A stretch of DNA of 64,000 nucleotides from Lentibacter sp. GTDB lineage: Bacteria > Pseudomonadota > Alphaproteobacteria > Rhodobacterales > Rhodobacteraceae. A model generated the notes under the pieces. That model did not search any database and was not told the DNA's origin. It saw only the letters and a program-made list of their open reading frames with translations. Below, one piece after another: positions 18,855 through 27,467 of this stretch. The DNA is taken from positions 1-64,000 of the forward strand of contig JADGEJ010000006.1 in NCBI GenBank assembly GCA_016744435.1, given 5' to 3'. Positions within the stretch are counted from its first letter, which is position 1. Each line of letters starts with the position of its first letter. The position numbers were made by a program, and so were the translations under genes.

Positions 18855-19748
18855 ATGAAGAAGAAAATCACCAAGGCAATTTTCCCTGTTGCGGGTCTGG
18901 GAACACGTTTCCTCCCTGCAACAAAGTCAGTTCCTAAAGAGATCATGACGTTGGTCGACAGACCGCTTATCCAGTATGCAATTGATGAAGCTCGTGCAGC
19001 CGGTATCAAAGAATTTATCTTCGTAACCTCACGTGGCAAAGGCGCCCTTGAGGACTATTTTGACGAAGCGCCACAGCTTGAGCAGTCACTGCGCAAAAAG
19101 GGCAAAGACGAGCTTTTGCAAATCTTGCAAGATACAAACATGGAAAGCGGCGCGATCGCCTATATCCGCCAACACAAAGCACTGGGCCTTGGCCACGCTG
19201 TTTGGTGCGCCCGCCGCCTCATTTCGAACGAGCCATTCGCTGTTATCCTGCCGGACGATGTTATTGCCGCCGACAAGCCCTGCCTGCAGCAGATGGTTGA
19301 AGCCTACGAAGAGGCGCCGGGCTGCATGGTTGCCGCGATGGAAGTGCCCAGTGCGCAAACCAGCTCTTACGGTGTGCTTGACGTAAAAGATGACATGGGT
19401 TCGCTCGTGTCCGTCAACGGCATGGTCGAAAAGCCAAAAGCCGAAGACGCACCTTCAAACCTCGCGGTAATTGGCCGCTACATCCTGACGCCTGATGTTC
19501 TGCGTAGCCTCAACAAAAAACACGTCGGCGCTGGCGGTGAGATCCAGCTGACTGACGCTATCGCCGCCGAGATCGCGGAAGAGCGCCCTGTCTATGGCTT
19601 CCGCTTCCGCGGGCAGCGGTTTGATTGCGGTTCAAAGGCTGGTTTCTTGCAAGCGACAGTTTCATTCGGGCTTGACCGCCCTGAGCTACGCGACGATTTG
19701 CTTGGGTATATTGAGAACATTGTCGGCGTGCAGAAAGCCGCCGAATAA
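18855..19748 (+). CDS. galU: UTP-glucose-1-phosphate uridylyltransferase
   Basis: 297 residues. The nucleotidyltransferase signature GLGTRFLPATKSVPKE lies near the N-terminus, followed by FVTSRGKGALEDYFD and AVILPDDVI, as in GalU. It makes UDP-glucose, which feeds GalE and glycan synthesis. The ATG at 18855 is preferred over one at 18843 because GAGGTCAGG lies in between. It is followed by galE after 15 bp. Confidence 0.96.
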   Translation: MKKKITKAIFPVAGLGTRFLPATKSVPKEIMTLVDRPLIQYAIDEARAAGIKEFIFVTSRGKGALEDYFDEAPQLEQSLRKKGKDELLQILQDTNMESGAIAYIRQHKALGLGHAVWCARRLISNEPFAVILPDDVIAADKPCLQQMVEAYEEAPGCMVAAMEVPSAQTSSYGVLDVKDDMGSLVSVNGMVEKPKAEDAPSNLAVIGRYILTPDVLRSLNKKHVGAGGEIQLTDAIAAEIAEERPVYGFRFRGQRFDCGSKAGFLQATVSFGLDRPELRDDLLGYIENIVGVQKAAE

Positions 19749-19763
19749 CCCAAGAGGTGAAAC

Positions 19764-20747
19764 TTGGATAACGTACTTGTCACAGGCGGCGCGGGCTATA
19801 TCGGCTCGCACGCCTGTAAGGCTTTGAAGGCGGCTGGGTTCAACCCAGTTACTTTCGACAACCTCGTCACCGGCTGGGAAGACGCGGTAAAGTTTGGCCC
19901 CTTCGAGAGGGGCGATTTGTTAGATCGTGCTCGTCTCGACGAAGTATTTGCCAAGCACAGGCCTGTTGCCGTGATGCACTTTGCAGCCCTCAGCCAAGTT
20001 GGCGAAAGCATGCAGGTTCCTGGCAAATATTGGCTCAACAATGCTGGCGGCTCGCTCAATCTGATCGAGGCAGCCGCAGCAGCAGGCTGCAAAAAATTTG
20101 TCTTCAGTTCAACCTGCGCAACCTACGGCGACCAAGACAATGTTGTGCTTGATGAGAACTCCGTGCAGCTGCCGATCAACGCCTACGGGGCCAGCAAGCG
20201 CGCTATTGAAGACATGTTGCACGACTTTGAGGCCAGTGATGGCATCGAGTCAGTTATCTTCCGTTACTTCAACGTAGCAGGCGGCGACCCTGAAGCAGAG
20301 ATCGGCGAGTTTCACCGCCCTGAGACGCACCTCATTCCGCTGATCCTTGACGCTATTACAGGCAAGCGCGACGCGCTAACTATCTTCGGCACTGACTATG
20401 ACACGCCCGACGGCACATGCGTCCGCGACTATGTGCATGTTTGCGATCTGGTCGATGCGCATATTCTAGGTGTGAACTGGCTAAAGAGCGGCAAGGGCAG
20501 CCGTGTGTTTAACCTGGGCACAGGCGACGGTTTTTCTGTGCGCGAAGTCATGGACTGCGCGGCAGCGGTTACGGGCAAGCCTGTGCCCTGCACCGAAGGC
20601 GAGCGGCGCGCTGGCGACTGTACCAAACTTGTCTCAGGCTCAACCCGTGCTGAGCAAGAACTTGGCTGGTCGCCCCAGCGTTCAAACCTCCAAAACATGG
20701 TAGCGGATGCCTGGAAATGGCACCAAACTGGCCACTATGATAAATAA
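19764..20747 (+). CDS. galE: UDP-glucose 4-epimerase
   Basis: 327 residues, extended SDR family. NAD-binding GGAGYIGSH (about residues 8-16), catalytic YGASK (Tyr and Lys), SSTCATYG, and RYFNVAGGDPEAEIGE as in GalE. It interconverts UDP-glucose and UDP-galactose. The start is TTG with AAGAGGTG 6 nt upstream; no ATG is available that keeps the Rossmann strand. The last 11 bp overlap the next glycosyltransferase, indicating coupling. Confidence 0.95.
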   Translation: MDNVLVTGGAGYIGSHACKALKAAGFNPVTFDNLVTGWEDAVKFGPFERGDLLDRARLDEVFAKHRPVAVMHFAALSQVGESMQVPGKYWLNNAGGSLNLIEAAAAAGCKKFVFSSTCATYGDQDNVVLDENSVQLPINAYGASKRAIEDMLHDFEASDGIESVIFRYFNVAGGDPEAEIGEFHRPETHLIPLILDAITGKRDALTIFGTDYDTPDGTCVRDYVHVCDLVDAHILGVNWLKSGKGSRVFNLGTGDGFSVREVMDCAAAVTGKPVPCTEGERRAGDCTKLVSGSTRAEQELGWSPQRSNLQNMVADAWKWHQTGHYDK

Positions 20748-21972
20748 CCAACCCGCAGCACGCCTGCTTGATGTTTCACGATTGATCAGCCGCTCTGGGC
20801 GTACCTTGACAGGCGTTGACCGCGTTGAGCGGGCCTATCTCGCGGCATTTCTTAACAGTGATATTCCTGTCTGGGGGCTTGTGCGCTCACCCTTAGGGTT
20901 TTTGCTGCTGGATACTACGGGCCTTAGGGCGCTCGCTGACAAATTGGATGGCAAAGTGCCGTGGGGCGAGTCTTCGCGGCTGATGAGTGTCTTCTCCAAA
21001 CTTGAAGACCAGCATCAGCGCGCCCTTAGCGATGCTCGCAGACTGTCAAAGGCGCGCTGCACACGTCGGCGCTTGGGGCGCATACTCGCCAAACATCTGC
21101 CGCCCAGAACCGCCTATGTCAACACTGGCCACAGCAATTTCACCGACTATGTCATTCAGGGGGTGAAGGCGGTGAAGGGCAGCACGATCGCGGTTTTTGT
21201 GCACGACACCATCCCGCTTGATCATCCCGAATTTCAGCGCCCTGAAACGACTGCAAATTTTGCATTGTTCTTGCAGCGTGTCAGCACCAAGGCTGATCTG
21301 GTGATCTACAATTCCGAGGCCACAAAGCAAGATGCGGAACAGCATTTTGAAGGCTCTGGCCGCGCGCCAAAAAGCATTGTCGCGCATCTCGGTGTTGAAA
21401 TACCAACACCAGATACTGCGAATTTGCCCAAAGGCATGCCGCCAGAAAGGCCCTATTTTGTTTGTGTCGGCACGCTTGAACCCCGCAAAAACCACGCCTT
21501 TTTGCTAAAGCTTTGGGAGCGGATCGAGAAACAGACACCCCCCCAAGACATGCCCGAGCTTCTGTTTTGCGGAGCGCGTGGCTGGATGAATAACGAATTC
21601 TTCTTCCAGTTCGACAACTCGCGCCTCAAGGGCCTACACATCCACGAACTCAGCGGGCTCAACGACAGCGCTGTTGCTGCTCTTGTCAAAAATGCGGCCG
21701 GTGTCCTGTTCCCAAGCCATGTTGAAGGCTACGGCCTGCCGGTTATGGAGGCGGCGGCACAGGGTGTCCCCGTTGTCTGCCCCGAACTGCCCGTTTACAG
21801 GGAAGTTCTGGGGGATATTCCCGTTTACGCAAGCGTCAATGACAGCTATCTTTGGATCAGAAGAATAATGGCTTTGGCTGAGAACAAAAAAGCGGGGCGA
21901 GAGGCGAGTAGTGAACCTTTCAAAGCGCCAACTTGGATTGAACATTTCAACCTCGTCTTAAGCGAGACATGA
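20737..21972 (+). CDS. Glycosyltransferase family 4 (GT-B fold)
   Basis: 411 residues from the ATG inside the galE 3' end. The C-terminal half carries the GT4 pattern YFVCVGTLEPRKNH and GVLFPSHVEGYGLPVMEAAAQG, with the catalytic E-X7-E (EGYGLPVME) region. The N-terminal half has LTGVDRVERAYLAAF and FVHDTIPLDHPE, typical of retaining transferases that add mannose or related sugars to a lipid-linked or polysaccharide acceptor. The ribosome-binding site is weak, consistent with translational coupling to galE. Confidence 0.88.
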   Translation: MINNQPAARLLDVSRLISRSGRTLTGVDRVERAYLAAFLNSDIPVWGLVRSPLGFLLLDTTGLRALADKLDGKVPWGESSRLMSVFSKLEDQHQRALSDARRLSKARCTRRRLGRILAKHLPPRTAYVNTGHSNFTDYVIQGVKAVKGSTIAVFVHDTIPLDHPEFQRPETTANFALFLQRVSTKADLVIYNSEATKQDAEQHFEGSGRAPKSIVAHLGVEIPTPDTANLPKGMPPERPYFVCVGTLEPRKNHAFLLKLWERIEKQTPPQDMPELLFCGARGWMNNEFFFQFDNSRLKGLHIHELSGLNDSAVAALVKNAAGVLFPSHVEGYGLPVMEAAAQGVPVVCPELPVYREVLGDIPVYASVNDSYLWIRRIMALAENKKAGREASSEPFKAPTWIEHFNLVLSET

Positions 21973-22021
21973 GTATGAAGTCAGAGTAGGCTTTTTTCGG
22001 CAACTGAATTGGGGTTCGTTT

Positions 22022-23032
22022 TTGGGCGTTGTGCAGTCATATCGACTGAGAATCCAGCGAAGACGCTGGCGGATCAGGGCGTTTCGTAAGCGCCGTGAAC
22101 TGCGGCCTATGGCGAACAACACCTCCAACATCCGTAGCGATGACATTTTGTTGTTTTCAACCCTGCGCAACGAACGCGTGCGCCTGCCCTTCTTCCTCAA
22201 GTACTACCGCGACCTTGGCGTTGATCACTTTTTCTTCGTCGACAACGACAGCACCGATGGCTCGCTCGAATACCTGCTCGAGCAGCCCGATGTCTCTGTT
22301 TGGCATACGCGACGCAGCTATAAGCGCTCGCGCTTTGGCGTTGACTGGCTGAACTGGCTACAGATGAAACACGCCCATGGCCATTGGGCACTTGTTGTCG
22401 ATCCTGACGAATTTCTTGTTTACCCGTTCTGCGACACGCGACCAGTGCGCGCCCTGACAGACTGGCTAGATGCAAGCTCCATCAAGAGCTTCAGCGCCAT
22501 GCTTTTGGACATGTACCCCAAGGGCCGAATTGATGCGCAGCCCTACCGCGAGGGGCAAAACCCGCTTGAGATAACCTCTTGGTTTGATGCTGGTAACTAC
22601 ATGATTAACCGCAACCGCAAGTTTGGCAACCTGTGGATACAGGGCGGCCCACGAGCGCGCACCTTCTTTAAAGACGCGCCTGAGAAAGCCCCGGCGCTCA
22701 ACAAGATCCCACTCGTGAAGTGGGACAGGAAATATACCTATGTCAGCTCAACGCACATGCTGTTGCCACGCGGCCTAAACCTTGTCTACGACGAGTGGGG
22801 CGGAGAGAAGGCCAGCGGTGTCTTGCTACACACCAAGTTCCTCGACACGTTTACTGTGAAAGCCGCGGAAGAGCTTGAGCGCAAGCAGCACTATGCCGCC
22901 AGCATTGAGTATAAGGCCTATGCCGACAGCCTGAAAGACGACCCTGACCTATGGTGCAAATGGAGCGAGAAATACATCAACTGGCGACAGCTTGAGATTC
23001 TCGGCCTCATGTCAAAAGGTAACTGGGCATGA
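22022..23032 (+). CDS. Glycosyltransferase family 2-type protein (Glyco_tranf_2_4-like)
   Basis: 336 residues, TTG start (GGGG upstream) giving the basic MGVVQSYRLRIQRRRW N-terminus. Core motifs are LLFSTLRNERVRLPFFL, FFVDNDSTDGSLEYL and LVVDPDEFLVYP, which fit the 'glycosyl transferase family 2' group that includes the family-92-like enzymes; DPDEF supplies the DXD metal site. The acceptor is unknown. It follows the GT4 gene by 49 bp, and its stop overlaps the next start (ATGA). Confidence 0.83.
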   Translation: MGVVQSYRLRIQRRRWRIRAFRKRRELRPMANNTSNIRSDDILLFSTLRNERVRLPFFLKYYRDLGVDHFFFVDNDSTDGSLEYLLEQPDVSVWHTRRSYKRSRFGVDWLNWLQMKHAHGHWALVVDPDEFLVYPFCDTRPVRALTDWLDASSIKSFSAMLLDMYPKGRIDAQPYREGQNPLEITSWFDAGNYMINRNRKFGNLWIQGGPRARTFFKDAPEKAPALNKIPLVKWDRKYTYVSSTHMLLPRGLNLVYDEWGGEKASGVLLHTKFLDTFTVKAAEELERKQHYAASIEYKAYADSLKDDPDLWCKWSEKYINWRQLEILGLMSKGNWA

Positions 23033-24729
23033 GCGGCTTGGGCGTCATCATGCTGGTGCACACTGCCTTTGGGCGTGCTGAGCAGCTAGCACGCCACTGG
23101 GGCGCGGCTGGCTGCCCTGTTGTAATCCACGTTGATGCGATCGTGCCGCGTGCAACCTATGACACGTTTCGCAAAGCGCTTGGCGATATGGACAATGTGC
23201 GGTTCACCAAGCGGCACCGCTGTGAATGGGGCACATGGGGCATTGTCGCTGCGACCCAGGAAGCTAGCGAGCTGATGCTTGCTCGCTTTCCTGACGTGCG
23301 CCATGTTTGCCTAGCGAGCGGCTCGTGCCTGCCATTGCGCCCTGTACAAGAGCTGATCAGCTATCTCGCCGACAGGCCAAACACTGACTTTATTGAAAGT
23401 GCCACAACCGCAGATGTTCCATGGACAGTTGGCGGGCTGGATGAAGAGCGCTTCACTCTACGGTTCCCGTTTAGCTGGAAGCGGCGGCGGAGGATGTTTG
23501 ACCAGTATGTCGCCATTCAGCGCCTCCTGCGTATGAAGCGCAAAATGCCCAATGGTATCGTGCCACATATGGGCAGCCAATGGTGGTGTCTGACACGGCA
23601 AACCCTGTCGGGTATATTGGAAGACCCAGATCGCAATATGTATGACCGCTTTTTTAAGCGCGTCTGGATCCCTGATGAGAGCTATTTTCAGACGCTGGCA
23701 CGGCAACGCAGCCAGAAGATAGAAAGCCGCTCGCTGACGCTTTCAAAGTTTGACTTTCAAGGAAAACCGCACATTTTTTACGACGATCACTTGCAGCTTC
23801 TGCGCCGCTCAGACTGCTTTATAGCGCGCAAAATTTGGCCTCACGCGAACCGTCTATACGAAGTCTTCATGACGGGCACTGAAGGCCAGAGCAACCAGAC
23901 CGAGCCGAACCCCGGCAAGATTGACCGTATTTTCGCCAAAGCTGTTGACCGCCGCACACGTGGCCGCCCGGGGCTTTATATGCAAAGTCGGTTCCCCAAC
24001 GACGGCTGGGAGAACGGAACGACATCAGGGCAGTACTCTGTGTTGCAGGGCTTTTCCGACTTGTTCGAAGACTTTGAGCCATGGTTTGCGAAAGCCACTG
24101 GTGCGCGGACGCATGGGCACTTGTTTGCGCCTGAGCAGGTGCAGTATTCGGGCGATCAAGCCGTGATAAACGGCGCCTTAAGTGACAGCGCCCCTATTCG
24201 CGACTATAATCCAACCGCGTTTTTGACCAGCCTGATCTGGAACACGCGCGGTGAACGGCAATGCTTCCAGCTCGGCCCCGCAGACAACCAAGACATGAAC
24301 TGGTTCTTCTCGCGTGATCCTAATGCGCAGATTTCGGTGATCAGCGGCGCTTGGGCTGTACCACTGTTTCGCTCAAACAAGAATTTCAGTGAGCTGCGAC
24401 GTGAAGCTGCCGAGCTGCAAAAACTCGAGAGCGAGTTTCTTGATGTGCTGCGCTCGCCTTACGCCAAAGCTCGCATCCGTATCTGGACAATGGCTGACTT
24501 CATCGAAAACCCGATGGAGCACATGCAAACGATCATTGATGAGATTGGCTTCAAAAGCCTGCGCCGCCTAACAGAAGCGCCAAAGATGAACGATCTGGCA
24601 GGTTTTGGCCAGTTCCTACAGAACCTCAAAAACCAAGGAATGCACCCCTATTTGATGGGAGATTTCCCGGTTGTCGGCAACCCTGTTGGGCACCAGAAGC
24701 CTTCTCGCAAGCCCTATTTGGTAAGGTAA
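23029..24729 (+). CDS. Core-2/I-branching-type glycosyltransferase with C-terminal DUF5928-like domain
   Basis: 566 residues. The N-terminal 280 residues look like a GT14 branching enzyme: VIMLVHTAFGRAEQLARHW, HVDAIVPR, WGTWGIVAATQEA, HVCLASGSCLPLRP, GSQWWCLTRQTL and PDESYFQTLA, the family's WXXL and DE(S/T)(F/Y) features. The remaining 280 residues (from about MTGTEGQSNQ) are a separate globular domain that Rhodobacterales proteins share as DUF5928, with a possible sulfotransferase-like end (FSRDPNAQISVISGAWAV, RIWTMADFIENP). Activity is likely addition of a beta-linked GlcNAc or xylose. It is ATGA-coupled to the previous gene and 3 bp from the sulfotransferase. Confidence 0.8.
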   Translation: MSGLGVIMLVHTAFGRAEQLARHWGAAGCPVVIHVDAIVPRATYDTFRKALGDMDNVRFTKRHRCEWGTWGIVAATQEASELMLARFPDVRHVCLASGSCLPLRPVQELISYLADRPNTDFIESATTADVPWTVGGLDEERFTLRFPFSWKRRRRMFDQYVAIQRLLRMKRKMPNGIVPHMGSQWWCLTRQTLSGILEDPDRNMYDRFFKRVWIPDESYFQTLARQRSQKIESRSLTLSKFDFQGKPHIFYDDHLQLLRRSDCFIARKIWPHANRLYEVFMTGTEGQSNQTEPNPGKIDRIFAKAVDRRTRGRPGLYMQSRFPNDGWENGTTSGQYSVLQGFSDLFEDFEPWFAKATGARTHGHLFAPEQVQYSGDQAVINGALSDSAPIRDYNPTAFLTSLIWNTRGERQCFQLGPADNQDMNWFFSRDPNAQISVISGAWAVPLFRSNKNFSELRREAAELQKLESEFLDVLRSPYAKARIRIWTMADFIENPMEHMQTIIDEIGFKSLRRLTEAPKMNDLAGFGQFLQNLKNQGMHPYLMGDFPVVGNPVGHQKPSRKPYLVR

Positions 24730-24732
24730 GTT

Positions 24733-26157
24733 ATGAGCAAACGTTTTGACTATTTCGTTGTGTTTGCTGAAATGCGCACTGGCTCCAACTTTCTGGAAGC
24801 CAACCTAAACGCCCTGCCAGCAATCAGTTGCCTGGGCGAAGCGTTCAACCCGCATTTCATCGGTTACCCGAACCGCGAAGATTGCCTTGGCGTGACTGAA
24901 AGCGCCCGCAATGCTGACCCGCACGTGCTCGTTTTGGCTGTGAAGGTTGCGCAGGGCATGGCTGGCTTTCGCTTTTTTCACGACCACGAGCCCCGCATTC
25001 TTGACGAGATACTGGCTGATGAGAGGTGCGCCAAGATCATCCTGACGCGCAACCCAGTTGAAAGCTACGTTAGCTGGAAAATTGCGCAAGAAACCGGACA
25101 ATGGAAGCTGACCAACGTCAAAAAACGCAAAGACGCCAAGGCCGTGTTTGATGTCAGAGAGTTCGAAGAACATCTCGCCAACCTTCAGGGTTTTCAACTG
25201 AAGCTGATGAAGGCGCTGCAAACAACGGGCCAAACCGCCTTCTACGTCGCCTACGAAGACTTGCAGGATGTGGAAGTAACAAATGGCCTGGCAGCCTACC
25301 TCGAGCAGCCCGACAGGCTCGAGCGGCTTGACAAGAACCTGAAGCGTCAGAACCCTGAGCCTCTGTCTGAGAAAGTTGAAAACTTCGAAGAAATGCAAAC
25401 CGCTCTGGCGGAGATCGACAAGTTTGATCTCACACGTACGCCCAACTTCGAGCCGCGGCGCGGCGCGGCTGTGCCAAGCTATGTAGCTTGCGCCAAGACC
25501 CCCTTGCTGTTTCTGCCCATCCGCTCGGCACCCGAAGGCGAGATTCTGCGGTGGATGGCTGCACTTGATGGCACCACCCCTGATGAGTTGAGCACGGGTT
25601 TCAAGCAAAAAAGTTTGCGCCAGTGGATGCGCGCCCACAAAGGCTTTCGCAGCTTTAGTGTGCTCCGCCACCCCGCCCCGCGCGCACACCACGCGTTCTG
25701 CGAGCGTATCCTCAACACAGGGCCCGGCAGCTTTGCAGAAATTCGCCGCACTTTACGGCGGGTTCACAAACTGCCGATCCCGAAGGACGGGCCTGACGAA
25801 AGCTGGACACGCGAGCAGCACCGCGAAGCATTTCTTGCATTTCTAGACTTCGCGAAGGCCAATGTTGCAGGGCAAACTGCCGTGCGTGCTGACGCCTCCT
25901 GGGGAACCCAAGCCGGTATTTTGCAGGGCATGGGAAACTTTGCTTTGCCTGACTTCGTGCTGCGCGAAGATGAGCTTGAGGCCTACCTTCCAGCATTGGC
26001 GGTGCAGGTTGGGTCAGACGCCGACGCGCCGCTGCACAAACCGGAGCTTGATAGGCCATTTACTCTCGCCGATATCTATGACGAGGAGGTCGAGGCTCGT
26101 GTCGCATCAGCTTATCAGCGCGACTATCTTGTCTTCGGGTTTTCGAGCTGGCGCTAG
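24733..26157 (+). CDS. Sulfotransferase with a second sulfotransferase-like C-terminal half
   Basis: 474 residues, about twice the usual bacterial Stf0 length. The first half has the 5'-phosphosulfate loop EMRTGSNFLE (13-22) and the 3'-phosphate motif IILTRNPVESYVSWK (102-116). The second half contains FSVLRHPAPRAHHAFCERI (308-326), which resembles the 3'-phosphate motif of a different sulfotransferase family, preceded by FLPIRSAPEGEILRWM where its nucleotide loop would fall. The second unit is therefore a degenerate or divergent copy. PAPS would be the donor and a glycan the likely acceptor, judging from the glycosyltransferases upstream. Its stop overlaps the convergent ptsN stop. Confidence 0.82.
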   Translation: MSKRFDYFVVFAEMRTGSNFLEANLNALPAISCLGEAFNPHFIGYPNREDCLGVTESARNADPHVLVLAVKVAQGMAGFRFFHDHEPRILDEILADERCAKIILTRNPVESYVSWKIAQETGQWKLTNVKKRKDAKAVFDVREFEEHLANLQGFQLKLMKALQTTGQTAFYVAYEDLQDVEVTNGLAAYLEQPDRLERLDKNLKRQNPEPLSEKVENFEEMQTALAEIDKFDLTRTPNFEPRRGAAVPSYVACAKTPLLFLPIRSAPEGEILRWMAALDGTTPDELSTGFKQKSLRQWMRAHKGFRSFSVLRHPAPRAHHAFCERILNTGPGSFAEIRRTLRRVHKLPIPKDGPDESWTREQHREAFLAFLDFAKANVAGQTAVRADASWGTQAGILQGMGNFALPDFVLREDELEAYLPALAVQVGSDADAPLHKPELDRPFTLADIYDEEVEARVASAYQRDYLVFGFSSWR

Positions 26158-26627
26158 GCTGCGTATTGCGCCGCTTCTTCAGTGATGATCGTATAAAGCG
26201 TTTGCGGATTTTTGTTTGACCGCAATTTGCTACATCTGTCCGCGTCACGCAGGGCTCGCGAAACACGCGCCAAAGCTTTCAAATGCTCAACACCTGCCTC
26301 ACTGGGAGCGAAGAGCGCAAAGGCCAGATCAACAGGTTGTTTATCAATTGAATTAAAGTCGATCGGCTTTTCGAGCATCACGAACACACCGACAACAGAG
26401 TCGATCCCTTCAATGCGTGCATGCGGTAGCGCGACGCCGCTACCAACACCTGTCGGGCCGAGGTTCTCCCGCTCTTGCAAAGCGGCAATCGCAATTGCTG
26501 CGTCGATCCCGTAGACCGACGCAGCTGTATCGCTTAGCTCCTGAAGAAGGCGCTTTTTACTCGAAGCGGAAGAAATAACGCGCACCGCTTCGGGCTTAAG
26601 AATTACGGACATTTCCATGGTATGCAT
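26154..26627 (-). CDS. ptsN: Nitrogen-regulatory PTS EIIA protein
   Basis: 157 residues. PTS_EIIA_2 domain with the phosphorylated His in GVALPHARIEGID. PtsN relays nitrogen and energy status to potassium transport and other regulators and is phosphorylated by PtsP/NPr. The ATG at 26627 has GGAG 4 nt upstream; ATGs at 26618 and 26612 are alternatives, and the longer open frame has no support. It lies 40 bp downstream of hpf in the same direction, the usual alphaproteobacterial pair. Confidence 0.93.
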   Translation of the reverse strand: MHTMEMSVILKPEAVRVISSASSKKRLLQELSDTAASVYGIDAAIAIAALQERENLGPTGVGSGVALPHARIEGIDSVVGVFVMLEKPIDFNSIDKQPVDLAFALFAPSEAGVEHLKALARVSRALRDADRCSKLRSNKNPQTLYTIITEEAAQYAA

Positions 26628-26667
26628 AGTGCTCCATAAGTTTGTCCGTCGCGCACGGACTTGCCTG

Positions 26668-27240
26668 TTAACTGTTCGGGTCGATCCAGCCAATGTTACC
26701 GTCTTCACGGCGGTAAACAACGTTAAGGCCTTCATTCCCCTCGTTCCGGAAAACAAGAACCGGAGAGCCCTGAAGTTCCATCTGCATGACCGCTTCACCT
26801 ACTGAAAGAGACTGAATTTTTGCCTCCATTTCGGCGATGATCATCGGCTGCAGTGTCTCTGGCTCCGAATCCTCACTCCCGTGATCTGAAGCGAGGATAT
26901 ACGAGGCTCCTCCAAAAAGTTCAACAGGCTCCGCACGGTCTTTATGGTGGTCTTTCAAGCGGCGCTTATACCGTCGGAGCTGCTTCTCCATTTTCTCGCT
27001 GCAATTGTCGAAAGCTGCATAAATTTCGTTCGCATGCGCCTTGGCCGAGGCCGTAAGTCCCGTAGAAAGATGCACCGTGGCTTCGCAAACAAATTCATGG
27101 GCACTTTTCGAAAAAATCACATTCGCATCAGTCGGACGCTCAGCATATTTCGCCACGGCGGCGCCAAGTCCCTCTTTCACATGTGTTTGCAGGGCCGATC
27201 CAATGTCGATTTGCTTTCCACTGATTTGGTAGCGCATCAT
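26668..27240 (-). CDS. hpf: Long-form ribosome hibernation promoting factor
   Basis: 190 residues, the long form. The N-terminal 100 residues are the S30AE/RaiA ribosome-binding domain (MRYQISGKQIDIGSALQTHV) and the C-terminal 60 residues the dimerisation domain (SPVLVFRNEGNEG, VVYRREDGNIGWID) that joins two 70S ribosomes. Made in stationary phase to protect idle ribosomes. AAAAGGAG lies just before two consecutive ATGs; the second (27237) has the better spacing, so the protein may start one residue later. A 227-bp gap separates it from lptB, where rpoN sits in many proteobacteria; here there is none. Confidence 0.93.
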   Translation of the reverse strand: MMRYQISGKQIDIGSALQTHVKEGLGAAVAKYAERPTDANVIFSKSAHEFVCEATVHLSTGLTASAKAHANEIYAAFDNCSEKMEKQLRRYKRRLKDHHKDRAEPVELFGGASYILASDHGSEDSEPETLQPMIIAEMEAKIQSLSVGEAVMQMELQGSPVLVFRNEGNEGLNVVYRREDGNIGWIDPNS

Positions 27241-27467
27241 AACTCCTTTTCATATTTCAACGAGACGGCAAAAATCAGAGGCAATCGCCCCTTAGTTTCT
27301 TGCCTAACTCGTTCTGGAAAATGATATTTCTTTAGCTTGTCTAAAACCGCAGCCTGCAGAGCAGACAGAATGATTGGCCCAGACGAAGTGTCGAAATATC
27401 ATACCCTATTTGAGGCCAGACAGCAGGCCAATGTCAACAGAAACAAAGATAAGACTTTGTAAATTTG

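Noticed and set aside
20771..20786. TGTTTCACGATTGATC resembling a parS half site
   Set aside because: Only the left half matches; the right arm is absent and it lies inside a glycosyltransferase coding region.
24805..25692. Long open frame (295 codons) on the minus strand opposite the sulfotransferase gene
   Set aside because: No recognisable motif or ribosome-binding site, and it lies wholly antisense to a gene with clear motifs; long antisense frames are common at this codon usage.
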